From Paraspadella gotoi (taxonomy: Eukaryota; Chaetognatha): a stretch of DNA of 64,000 bases. Both the position numbers and the translations under genes were made by a program. The notes under the pieces were generated by a model. The model was not told where the DNA came from and searched no databases. It saw only the letters and a program-made list of their open reading frames with translations. Within the stretch, counting starts at the first letter, position 1; each line of letters starts with the position of its first letter. This document shows, piece by piece, positions 39,494 to 51,233 of the stretch. The stretch covers positions 21,733,582-21,797,581 of the forward strand of contig CM119264.1 of the NCBI GenBank assembly GCA_051294375.1, written 5' to 3'.

Positions 39494-40177
39494 TCAAGCG
39501 GCGACGTCGAAGCCAGAGTTGGATTCGCCCTCTTTTATCGGCGTCGTCGGCGTCGGCGTAGGTCGATAAGACGGCGTCAAACTGAAAATCGTGTTTACGA
39601 TCTCATCAAATATTTATGGGCCTCCATTTTGACATCACTTCTCCCAGAGGCACCTCTGTGCTCAAAATGGAAAAAAAGGTGTCACTGTCATCATAATTTT
39701 CATCATCATTTTTTATTACATAGTTGCGGAACAGAAATTATGTTCTCATACTACATTATGAAATTGGTACAACCAATATAAAAATTATCTATTCATTTAA
39801 TAAATAAGCTATCTTGCCCTGACTTTGAACAGGCTTTGGTGGTTTAAGACCTCCTTATATTACTTCTCAAGGTTTCAAATTTATGTCTTGACAAATTTAT
39901 ATGAAAAATGCGTAAAGAACGAAAAAATAAAAGAAAGGAAAAAAATTAAGCAAGAAAGAAAAACCGTGAGAAAGAGAAAAAAAAAGGAACCAATGCTGTA
40001 GAAGGCCCGTTCCACTCAGAAGAACCGAGGGGCGGAGACTCACTTCGGATTGGATGCAATGTTGGAGAATTGAGACGTGGAGGTGGAGGGGGCGGCGGTA
40101 GAGACGTTGAGACTGTGGTCCTTCCAATATTCCGCCGTCGCCCGTCGCTCGCGCCCGTCCTTTGCCGACAGCTCCAT
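39494..40177 (-). CDS. Possible two-exon gene for a 73-residue protein
   Basis: Exon 1 is 40177-40044 (start MELSAKDGRERRATAEYWKD) with a consensus GTGAGT donor. Exon 2 is 39581-39494, after an acceptor TTTTCAG, keeps phase and ends in TGA. The first half is charged; the second is Pro/Thr-rich (RPTPTPTTPIKEGE). No signal peptide or membrane helix is seen. No family is recognised. The splice sites and phase match support it, but the open frames are short and another frame of exon 1 is also open, so it could be chance or a fragment of a larger gene. Confidence 0.35.
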
Positions 40178-41799
40178 CTTGAAAGCTGCCAACAAACTCA
40201 CTCCGCCTGACAGTAACGGAACGGTCGCGTTAATAATAAGGAATCTCTCGGTTTTCTTTTTTCATTTTTTTCTCTTTTTTTCCTTTTTTTTTCCTCTTTA
40301 GTTTTCTCTCTTTTTGTGTGTGTGCGCGTGCGTGTGTGTGTAAGTTCATCCGCGCGGCTGAGAGACAACAGAGCTCTTCGATGAAGACTTCATTAATATT
40401 TAGGAATCCAGAGGCTTCGTGGTTAACTTTCAATTTTATTTAAAACTCAATGATTTGTTTGTCCTCATTAATTTTTCTGCATGCATCAGCGCTTTCAATG
40501 TAGATTGAAATATAACAAAATTTTAAGGCCAGACATCAAATTTTTCTCCTTGGATAATGATAATCCCCAACAACATAAAACAGTTAAACCCGAAGCACCG
40601 AAAAACCATCATCCGATAAAATTGCAACGTATCCCATTAGCCTCTGGCAAATGCCATCTTCAACATCAACGCTCGGTGACAGACTTCCTCCATTAGCATC
40701 CAATGACGCAACAAACTCGATTCAATAAAAAAATTTTTTTCTCGAACTCATTTTATTTCCCCCCCCCCTTTTTCGGCATTTTTTGGTTTGCTTTCCAAAT
40801 GGCCCTTTCGTTCGACGTCATTCTCCTCTCCACACAAACAAACTGGCATCATTTATTTCATCACAAATTAACAAACGAGGATATCCGTCTAACAATTTCC
40901 CTTCTCGATGGATGATTAATTTGTTTTGTATCTATCACCCTCGCTCTTCAAGCAACGACCTGGATGAGAGTATTGATTTCGAACTTCGGGGACGTTCAAC
41001 TCTCTCTCTCTCTCTCTCTCTTTTCCATTCATTCTTCGTCACAACTTTGAATATCGATTCTTTGGGCCTAAACAAGAGGAGAGTTGATCTACTTTTTTGA
41101 TTTCCTTTTCCCTAATTTTTTAGTCGAATCTGCTTTGCAGATCCCGACTCTATAATTCACTTTGTCGGTTCGTCGGTCCGCCCCCTCAAACTTGTAGGGC
41201 ATTCACTTATATCATGTCAGAACACCGAATTATGATAAATTATGCAAAAAAAATGATGTCCGTCTGTCTGTCCAACTATCCATCCGTCCCACCTTAGCAA
41301 AAAACTCCAATTACTCGTGATTGGATGGATGGATTGGAATGATAGGGAAGTGTGTGATTGAGCTGGATATGAAGTTTCGATGGAATCGTGCGAGTGGAAA
41401 TGAGATTAAATGGAAAAAACAAAAAAATATATTTCACTATTTGAACGCCAATTATTTATGAGTGGATAGGGCAATTGACTTTAAATTTTTTATGTGGGTA
41501 GGAAAGTGTGTGATTAAGCTGGAAATCAAGTTTCGATGTAATCGTCTGAGTGGAAATGAGTTTAAATGGAAAAAAACAAAAAACCTGTTTTACTAATTGA
41601 TTATGCTTCTTTTTCTTTTATATTAAATGTAAATACAAGATGTATTAATTAAGCAGTTAATTAATCAATTAGTCAATTAATCAATAATTAATCTGTTAAT
41701 AATTAATTGATTAATTATTCAATCAATTTATCTATCTATTAATAAATTATTTAATCAATCAATTTATCAATTAATTATTTAATTAATAAATCAATCAAG
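40178..41799. other. Intergenic with hairpin-ended repeat
   Basis: No exon recognised. Contains a (TG/CG)n stretch at about 40314-40340, (CT)n at 40999-41020 and copy B of the hairpin-ended repeat. Confidence 0.4.
41123..41600. repeat. Hairpin-ended interspersed repeat, copy B
   Basis: Hairpin at 41123-41148, then the same block order as copy A at 19429. The module with GTGTGATTGAGCTGGATATG occurs twice (about 41355 and 41495), so the element carries internal tandem modules of about 140 bases. Confidence 0.7.
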
Positions 41800-44700
41800 T
41801 TAATCACTATCGGCTTTTTTGTCGTCATAGCCATCATCGTCGTTGTAGCTTTTGTCATGATCAATAACAAAAAAACCTAAAAACAAACATTTCAGATCAA
41901 ATTAATTAATTGCTTAATTATTTAATTAACTTGAATTGATAAAATAAAATATAATACCGCTAATGATCGTGGGAAGATCCGACATTGTTTGCTCAAACTT
42001 GTTTCTTCCTTAATTCAACGAATGTTCTATGTATATGCTAATTGAAGATAACTAACAACGATTGAACAGGGTCATGGACAATCTGTCAGAGAATCAGCAC
42101 GCAAGTACAGACACCCGAACCTTTTTTTATCTTTTTCGTAATACTTAATTTACCTTTTTTTTATCATTTCTTTATGTTTGCCTTTTTTTCTCACCGGCAA
42201 AAACAGCGAAAATGATGCTGATTATTGCGACTTGGAAAGCCCAACTCTGTTCCTGCAACTCCACCACGACCATTTCTTTTGCGGCATCGGTCCAAGTAGA
42301 GCAATAACTCCTATGAGCGGCCGAGAACACGAGTAGCGAACAAAAGATCAAGACAGCTGCAAAACAATTGTGTGTTTGTTTGTTTGTTTTTATTTAAATA
42401 ATTTGAAACCCAACCGATCGAACGAAATAATATATTATATACGTATATCACATTTGATATAAAATCGAGAATTCTGATTTTATTACCGTGATCAACTTGA
42501 TTAAATAAAATAAAATTAAATGAGAAAAAATCTATCCCAGAAATTTGAAAAATTCCTATAAAAACTAAGAGATAAAACCTATATTATAAGCCATAAAACC
42601 CGGTGATAAAATTCTTACTCTCTACTCAAAATGCCTCCAACGACGACAACAGCAATCAGAAAACTTTTAATAGGTGAACGAACTGTAGAAAAAAAAGTAA
42701 AATAATACAAAGTTCGTATTTACTTACCCATTAAAAAAAACGAGGCACTAGACAATTTAAACATTTTTTCTTGTTTCTTCTTTTCAAATGAGAACCAGGG
42801 AATTAGAAGAACAATTCCTGAAAAGGACAAATTCGCAATGTGTCGTGAAAGCTTCACGGAATTACTGAAAAATCACTAGATTCAATTTAAATAATTAAAT
42901 AGTTAAAAAAACTTCTTACCTACTGTCCACGACACCAGCGATACGATGTATGTAATACGTACGGCCCATAAGTAACCTAAACAAAAAAAAACCTCTCGTT
43001 ATTTAATATATTTAATTTATTTATTTTATTACACAATACACATTATTTAAATATAATAGAACAGAATAGAATATTTAAATAGAAGCGACATTTGCTGTCC
43101 CTAAATATTTTTCACGTAAAGAGCATCCATCTCCCATTTTTGCCATCTTGCATCTATCCGCTTTCATTGACCCCCGCCCACGTTAAAGTCGAGTTCATCT
43201 TGTTTCTGCCTCAGACAAAAGTCGTTGACCTTTGACACCAACCCGTCCCTTACCATTTGGTCGAACTGACCTTTTGAGCCCAACACCTCCATCACAATTC
43301 CTTCTTCCAAGCCACGGCTACTTTTGTTACTACAGCAGCTACAATGATATAAATGATTTTCCGGTCAGTTTATCTGTATATCTGAATGCGAAATAGATAA
43401 CGAAGCCTATGGTATTATAAAAAATTTCAAAACCAATTGAAAAAGTCCGATAGTTTAACTTGATCTATTTTTCATTCTTTCTTTCTCTAAGACCTTTACG
43501 AGTTTGTCTACTCTTTTTCCTTTTATACCTCCCTTTAAACAGTCCTAGATTTTTTAACTATATAGCAAATGGTCTTGAACCTTTTTCGCAGCCAACTTTT
43601 TGCTGCTTTTCTTCTGCTTCACAAGCAGTCTCGACGTTTCATTGCTAGTCGACCAGGCCTCACAGGGACTCGACCTTTCTCACTCAACCCCAAAGTTTCA
43701 TCTCACCTCAATTCACCCATCTCACATCCACCTCACGTTTTCAGCGGACTGGAATCCGGACCGTGACGAGACGCCGGCGAAAAACAATCAAAATAAATTG
43801 AGTTTGTTTTCGTTCTTCCTCCCCGCCCCTCTCGGCACGGAACGAATTGCCGAACAATCATCGATGCAAGTGAACCACCCTCACGGGGTCTCCCCACTTG
43901 ACCTTTTTGCGTCGCAGAGCGATGGGCCTCTTTAATTCCCTTCTTTGGTTTTGGTTTTCGGGTTCGTTGTTTCCAATTTTATAGTTAATAGGGTCTGTTT
44001 TTTTCTGCGAAGCCTGTCCCTGACAACAGTGCGATCAAACTACTTTTTAAATTCGTCTTCGTCATTTGTCGGCTCAACAAAGGAAAGCGTAATACTTAAT
44101 AATAGGCCAAAACATCTCAGCCTAATTCCTCCCGAGCTCATTTTTCTTCTTTCTCTCTCTCTCTCTCTCCCTCTCTCTTACATTTTCTTCCATCTTTTCT
44201 GAAGCCAACCGGCTTAATGATAGTAGTTCCGAGCTTGTACTGACGCTCGTCTTCGCTCTCTCTCTCTCTTCTCTCTTTAATCTCATAAATATTCCTTTTT
44301 TTCGGTTTCGAAAAGACTGCTACATTTCGTCTTTACGATCAGATACTGTATTCGCTTTTACAAGACTTTGCTGATTAGTTACAATATAGGCGAAGCCACC
44401 TACAATTTTTATACATTATCTTTATTCTTCCATCGGTTAAACAAAAAAATATTGAGGAGAGGCTTGAAATTTGACAATAATATTGCACAAGATTGATGCT
44501 GATAGTTGTGAAGTATTTCTCTTCCCCCTCTTTTTTTCCTTCCCATTCCCACCGCCCTCTCTGACCCGCGTTGGGCATTGAGCCGTCTTCGGGGTTCGCA
44601 TCCCCAATGGAGTAACAGGCGTCGGCTGAGAAGGCGGCGTTGGCGCCACTGATGTCGAAGCATCGCTGCCAGATGCCTGAAAGAAAGAAGCGGGGGCGGC

Positions 44701-47226
44701 GATGATTAGGTTGGTGAGGCAGAAAATTGTTAGTGAGACTGAGACATTAAGAATGAAAAGAGGTAGTTCGAGAGGCTGGAAAATGAAATAGCAGTATCCT
44801 AAAGTGGGACTGAATTTGGTCCACCAAGAAGATTTCTCATCGGGCAAATATTTGGCTCCTTTACGTCCTTTCCGACATTAATTGGCGCGAACCTGAATAT
44901 CCGGTAAGATTGTGAGCGTCGTCGTCGGCGACCCGGTCCGAACATGGAGTCCTTGAGTCACAGGCCTTGGAGAAATTGTGACTCGAGCCGCAGTGAATTT
45001 GGAAAATCTGTGAACGAAAAATTGTGCGCCATGGAAGGGTGGGGGGCGGGGCGGAGGAAAGAATTTAAATTTAGTTCGGAGCCGTCCTTCGCCATAACCA
45101 TAAACCATAGTACGGTGACCCCGTCGGAAAATAACCCCATTCTTTTCATCTCGCACCCCCCCCCCCGACTTCTCGAAAAAGGGGACGTCGGATTACAGTG
45201 CGGGCCGAGCCCATTATGTTAGATCTTAGGGCCTTCGGTGAGTTGGGCGGAGGAGAAATGGAAACTTGGGAAGCGTAAGCTTGAGAAGTGATAGGGTGAA
45301 AATAGAGCGTAAATTTATAGAAATTCTTTCATGGCAGCGTCTTTTAAACAGTTTGATCTAAGTCTATACAGTACAGTGTACACTGTACAGTGTACAGCCT
45401 TTACTGAAGATGTTGATACTGTGATTCAAGAAATTTATGTAGGAAATAAATTATAAACTTGAGCGAATGACAAAAAACAATACCCTTATCTTGAACTCAC
45501 TAATCCATTTGGACATCATTTTTCATATTATTTTTAGACATATATAAAGAAAAATATATTTAACAATGAAATTAACTTTTCTAAACCGCGACAGTTTTTT
45601 TTTCCATCATGGTATAAATATTAATTAAGTATTTGTTTATTCAACGCGGGTCAGGTCTTCAAAAAAACGTGCATTGTGCATGTGCAACCTTCATTAGAAA
45701 AAAATCGTTAACTCGCGATATTAAATAGTGGCATTGTAATATTCTCAAATACATCACAAGAAGAACGTTAAATTTTTTTCCCATAATTTTCCATATTTTT
45801 TTTTTCCAAATTTTTTTTCTCCCCTTGCCCCCCCCCCCGTCTTCTTTGTAACTTTTTCTACCTACTATGAGGAATTTGTCTCTTATTTTTCTACTATGAG
45901 CATTTAATTTTACTTTCTATAGAAATTTGCTCTTCTGTCTGCTCCACTAGATCTTCACTTGCATCGCTTTATACAAATAACAAATTTTTGCTTGTTTTGG
46001 TCTTAATAAACCAGATGCTCCACAAACAAAAAAGCGTTTTTAAAACAAAATAGCAATAAAATTTAGTTTTAAGTATATTTTGGGGAACAAAAAAACAATC
46101 CTATTAAATCTTTTTTATATTTTCACCCTATTCTACTAGAGGGTTTTATAAAGCAGGGAGGCTTTTGGTAAGGGACAAAGGAACATTTAAAAAATTTTAT
46201 CTGCACCCACTAAATCTTTACTTGCACCTGCAACAAAATAACAAATATTTTTTTCGATTTTTTTGTTTTAAATATTTTTAAAAATAATTTTTTTTTAATT
46301 TTCATAAAATATGAAAATATGCAAAATTACCTGTTTTACTATTTTTTTATTGCTTGCATTGTGAATGGCCTCTTTTCGCCACATGCAACAATCTTAAAAA
46401 TATAATCATCTTGAAAACCTTATTATAAAAAAAATTAATAAAAATGTATTATAATCTAATTTGCATATTGCAGCAAATCATGATTAAATGGAAATTTAAA
46501 CAAAAAATATTTGAATCGATATGAAACAAAGAAAATGGATACATATTTCAACTTCCTCACTGCCCCACTAATGGAACTTGATTACTAAAGAGTTGAAAGT
46601 TAAAAAAATACTATAAGTTGAAAAAATAAAAAAGTTACAAAATGATGCAAATTTAAAAAAATATTATTATTGCCAAAGTAACAGTTCAGTTTAAGCCTTT
46701 GAAAGCGATTTACATGTATTGGCGCAGCCACTGGTTTTATGAAAATTTGCAATTTACTTGTTTCACTATTTTCTATTTTTATATTTTATGAAGGATTTAC
46801 TATCTAAAATTCTTAAATATATATGAATTGCTTTCTTAAAAATATTTTAATGAAAGCAGTGATTTAACTAGAACGCGCCGCGCATTGGCTCTCAAACGCT
46901 CCGTGCGTACGCACTCAAACGAGGTTCGTGAGAAGGGAACGCTTTACAACCGGCGGAGTGATTAACGGGGGAAACCAAAGAAACGCAACTTGAACGGTAG
47001 AAGCGGAGTAAGGGAGAAGAGAGTGTGTGGAAGAGACGGAGAAGAGAAAAATGGGGTGCAAGTTGGATGTTTAGTGATGGGGAAAGGAGGGGGTTAGGTT
47101 TCCATCACTTACTCTGAAGGTCAACCAGCGCGGGGGCGTGATGGCCACGATGGCGGTGATCATGGTGAAGGCCGCCAACAGAATAGTCACGACGTTCAAC
47201 GCCGCGCACTTAACGATGATTCCCAT
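41800..47226 (-). CDS. Claudin/PMP22-like four-helix membrane protein
   Basis: Nine exons with consistent phases. Exon 1 (47226-47113) starts MGIIVKCAALNVV and encodes helix 1. The first outer loop holds GIWQRCFDISGANAAFSADAC, written here as G-I-W-x-x-C then 15 residues to the next Cys (near 44680-44630), the W-x-x-C...C signature of the claudin/PMP22/EMP superfamily. A further loop exon (about 43337-43159) adds three cysteines. Helix 2 is at about 42977-42925, followed by a Lys-rich inner loop (FEKKKQEKMFK). Helix 3 comes from SFLIAVVVVGGIL at about 42660, helix 4 from FQVAIISIIFAVFAG at about 42220. The acidic tail, NDDDGYDDKKADSD, ends at 41800. The outer loop is long for a claudin. Likely roles are cell junctions or membrane organisation; the exact subfamily is unknown. 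Confidence 0.7.
45371..45388. repeat. Perfect 18-bp palindrome
   Basis: GTACAGTGTACACTGTAC equals its own reverse complement. It lies in an intron of the claudin-like gene, inside a slightly longer ACAGT/ACTGT-rich stretch. Confidence 0.8.
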
Positions 47227-47819
47227 TGTTCGGAATATATTCTCGCGTCGAGTGGAAGACGTTTTTTTTTCTACTTTTCACGGTGATTGAACAGTTCGCC
47301 TCCGCTTCGTTGTGGTGGTCGTCGTCGTCGGCGTTAGATTGACGTCAGAGTCATAGACGGGGACATCGTGAGTGAGTTTATTCGTGAGACGGAGGAATCG
47401 GAGCGACGAGGCCGAGTCCGCCTCATCTTTTCGTCGCGGTAATAATTTTAACAAGAGATTCACGATCAGGGGAAACGCGAAGTGAGTTTTGTCGATTGAA
47501 CAATTTTATTTAATGAACGAACGAATTTCCCAAGAGGTAAACTGGTGAAAAAATATTATTTGACCAAATCCTAGATAACAAGAATTTTAGCTTATTTTTG
47601 ATTAAAAAAATACAGAAAAGATTGAAGCAATGCGTTTATTCCTAGTTGCTCGGTAATAAGCAAGTTTTATCAAACAATGTCGGATCTGCCTATGATAATT
47701 AAGCGGTAATCAGCTAATCAGATGATAAATCACGATAATTCTTTCAATTTCCTAGCTAATTATAACAGATTGTATGAGTAAGCATAAATAATAAAAATTC
47801 AAATCAACTTGACTTTGGT

Positions 47820-48284
47820 TTTGTCCGTGCAAACTCATTTTCACTCAATCTGCTCAATCACACACTTTACAACCCACCCACAAAATTTTATATCGATCTA
47901 TCCATTCAATTATGATTAATTAAAGTAATTATGGGTTAAAAATAGTAAAAAGATTCAAGTAAATGTGACTTATATTTTTTCCATTTAAACTCATTTCCAC
48001 TAGCTCGATTCCATCGAAACTTTATCAAGCTCAATCACATACTTTCCTACCCACACACAAAATTTCACTCCAATCCATCCATCCAATCACGAGTAATTGG
48101 AGTTTTTTGCTTAGGGGGACAGACAGACAGACAAACGGATGGACAGACATATTTTTTTCCATAATTTATTATAATTTGATGTTCTGAAATAATTTAAATG
48201 AATGCCCGACAAGATTGAAGGGGCGAGCCGATGGACCGACAAAGTGGATTATAGAGTCGGGATCTGCAGATAAGCAGATCCGAC
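47820..48284. repeat. Hairpin-ended interspersed repeat, copy C (inverted)
   Basis: Inverted relative to copies A and B, with the hairpin at its right end (48256-48284). The 140-base module occurs about twice, the left one more diverged. Confidence 0.7.
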
Positions 48285-48289
48285 TAAAA

Positions 48290-49900
48290 AGAGCTTCTAC
48301 TCCGGATAGAATGACGCTGCAGCCCATGCTCTGAAGAGAGGTATTAAAAATTCTAGAAGCCCAAAGGCAACCGACGGTTTGCGATATGATGACTCCTCGC
48401 AGCTCATTGCGTCATAACGGAAACTGAGAGTGGGAAAAGAAGACATAAGCCGCGTCATGCGACAGAGCCTTACGACTTCATAACTCCAGTAAAAACAGTT
48501 AAATAAACTGGCTCATTACATACGTAAGTTCCTGGAATTTGTTTACGAGTTTAATTATTCAAGTTACAATATTAAAAAAGTAAAATTTTTTGTCTTCACA
48601 AACCTACAAAATTCCTCAGCGATAAAAAGAAAAACGTAGACTGCTGACAATGCAAGTATACAATCTGATACTACAAAAATTTGTGTCCGACTTCGCTTAC
48701 AAAAAAGTATAGAGTCTCGGACAACTTAAACCGCAAACAGAAATGAGAAATTGAAAAAAGCCTGTTAGAAGATCCAAAAGTGTCCAACTTATTAGATATC
48801 ACAAGGGCGCTTGATGCCGTCGGTTTGAAAAATTTTATACAGACAACGAATGACAGCGATTATGTAGGAATTGTCATCATAATAACGATAACAACAAAGA
48901 TGACGACGACGACAAAAGTGATTAGGATCGACTAACTCTGGACGAGAGACACTGACACGAAACAATTCTGGGAAATTAAAAAAATGAGCTCGTCAATGTT
49001 GCGGGGGAGGAGTGTTTCGTGGAAAGAAAATGGAGGTAATGAAAAGGGAATTGGAAAGCAGGGATTTTTGTGGAGCGCGAATTGAAAAAAATCATTGATT
49101 TATTCACCTCTGTGGAAAGAAAAGGGTCTACAGGAAATACGAGGGAGTAGTAAAGGCCCATTTTGTCATATGTAAAATTTTGAATTGACATTAATGAACA
49201 ATTATGCTTCCACAGTTCCATCGTCTTTTTGAAATTATATCGACCGTAACTTTTCCAGGCAAAGGTAAACCGAATGAGGAAAATAGGGATCCGGAAAAAA
49301 AAATCAACTAGAAAAGTTAGAAACGAAATAAAATTTACGGCCGAATGGAAACACTGACGCCGGCGACGGCAACGGCCGGCGCCTTTAGGTTTCCTTTGAC
49401 GTCATCGCTCTTTTCTTATTTTTTAATTTTAGTTTCCCAGAAAAGCGGAAAAAACCAATAAGTAAAAAAGACAAGCGTAAGAGAGAGGAGAGAAAGGGGG
49501 GAAAAATTGAAATTTGACTACAGAAAGGAAACAGCGGGAAAAAAATCAATTCGAATTGGCGACTCGTCGAGATAAAAAAAAGTATTTTTTTTCTTTTGCA
49601 AAAAAGTCTTGGCAACAATTCCTCTCACTCAGCCGTTTTCTTCTTTGTTTCATTCGCAGAAGTAGGAACGATTGTTCAACCTTTGCCAATTTATTTTTTT
49701 TTCAGTCGATCGTACGAAATTGAGTAAAACATACTTTTTTAGTTTTAAGGTTTGTTTGTTGTAAATAAAACCCCGACGAAGAAATGCGCCTCACTTCCCT
49801 TCAAGAGACCGGAAAGCGGAATTTGCTGGAGAGGGAATTCTAGAGAGAGAGAGAGAAAACGAGAGCGCTTTCGTGATGTCATTGACATCTAGTCGACCGA
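48290..49900. other. Intergenic, nothing recognised
   Basis: AT-rich, no exon or known repeat recognised. Confidence 0.4.
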
Positions 49901-49904
49901 ATAA

Positions 49905-51133
49905 TCCCCAACGTCTAACACGCTTTCTTACTTTTTGAGAAAAAACGAGGAGCAAAATGCGTACAAATCCCTAAAAAGTCTTACGAATCATGTTCATGGA
50001 AAACATAAATTTGGTAAATAAGGTGATTTATATGTAATATTTTACTTTCACCGACTGGAACCGAGTCGGTCGGTTATTTTTCGGGTAACTTTACTATTCG
50101 ACGTCTGAAACCAACTTTAGCTACCACCGGTCAGTGCTTTGTTTTCCCTCTAGCGTCGCGTCTCAGTTTGCGAAATAATATACATTTTTTATTCACTTTT
50201 TTATTTTTTATTTTATTTTATAATAATAATAATTGTTTTAAATTTATTTTAATTACTATTTTAATAAGTTTTCATCAGCGCAAAAACGAATTAATTTGTG
50301 AAACAAATATTTTCACAGACTCTTTCTCTCTCTCTCTCTTCAAACTACAAAGTCGGTGAAAATATGTGTTTTACAAATCAATTCGTTTTTGCACTAATGA
50401 ATTTTTTTATGAAATAAAAGAAACAATTTGATGGTTTACATCGAAGGCGAAACATGTCCGAAATTTGTCTCTTAAAATAAAAAAAACTCGTATTAAGAAA
50501 CAATATTTTTATGTTATATTTTTTAAACGGTTAGCGATTGGGTTAAGGATTAAGGGTGGTTATGGATTTGTAATAAAAAGTTTTTCTACCCTTATAAGTA
50601 AAGCGTAGTAAAAATTCTAAATTTAACTTTAATTAAAATTCTACAAGTGAGGAACAAACAACATCATACTAATAAACATTTATGTATAAAAAAATTTTAT
50701 AATAAATTTTACAATTTTACAGATTTGGATTTGTTATGAAAAGTTGATATAAAGAAATATAACTCTTTTTTAAAAATTATTTTATTAAGTTGATCAAATA
50801 TATAAAAAATCTATATTTTAAGCTGAAAATTAAAATTTTATATACTAAATATATTTTTTTTAATTTTTAACCCATTTAATGAAAGAATTTTAAAAATTAT
50901 TTATATTTTCTTTTATCAACTTTTGACGAGGAATTCAAATCTGTAATAAAAATTAAAAAAAGCCTATTTTAAACATTTTCGATATAAAGATAGCCTACTA
51001 CGAAAATTGAACATAAAATAAATTTTTTTTACAAATTAACGTTCACTGATAGTATGTTGTTCATAATTGATATTTAGAATTTTCACTACTTATCAGTATC
51101 TTTGTATCAGTATTTTTGCATAGCGAGATTTTT
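49905..51133. repeat. Direct copy of the inner right palindrome arm
   Basis: About 50160-51133 matches 57640-58673 in the same orientation, and 49905-50170 matches 57410-57640 inverted. It includes one AT-rich foldback element (50590-51095). It ends at the 100-N gap exactly where the right-arm copy runs on into HS2ST 3' flanking DNA. Confidence 0.8.
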
Positions 51134-51233
51134 NNNNNNNNNNNNNNNNNNNNNNNNNNNNNNNNNNNNNNNNNNNNNNNNNNNNNNNNNNNNNNNNNNN
51201 NNNNNNNNNNNNNNNNNNNNNNNNNNNNNNNNN
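51134..51233. other. Assembly gap, 100 N
   Basis: Exactly 100 N, a scaffold gap of unknown size. Confidence 0.99.

Noticed and set aside
39401-39781. 126-residue plus-strand open frame
   Set aside because: Arg-rich shadow of the minus-strand exon at 39581-39494; no domain.
43460-43935. Overlapping plus-strand open frames
   Set aside because: Opposite strand of a claudin-like intron, Phe/Ser-rich, no domain or start context.
47278-47463. 61-residue minus-strand open frame upstream of the claudin-like start
   Set aside because: Thr-rich repeat product that ends before the chosen ATG; at most an upstream frame in a leader.
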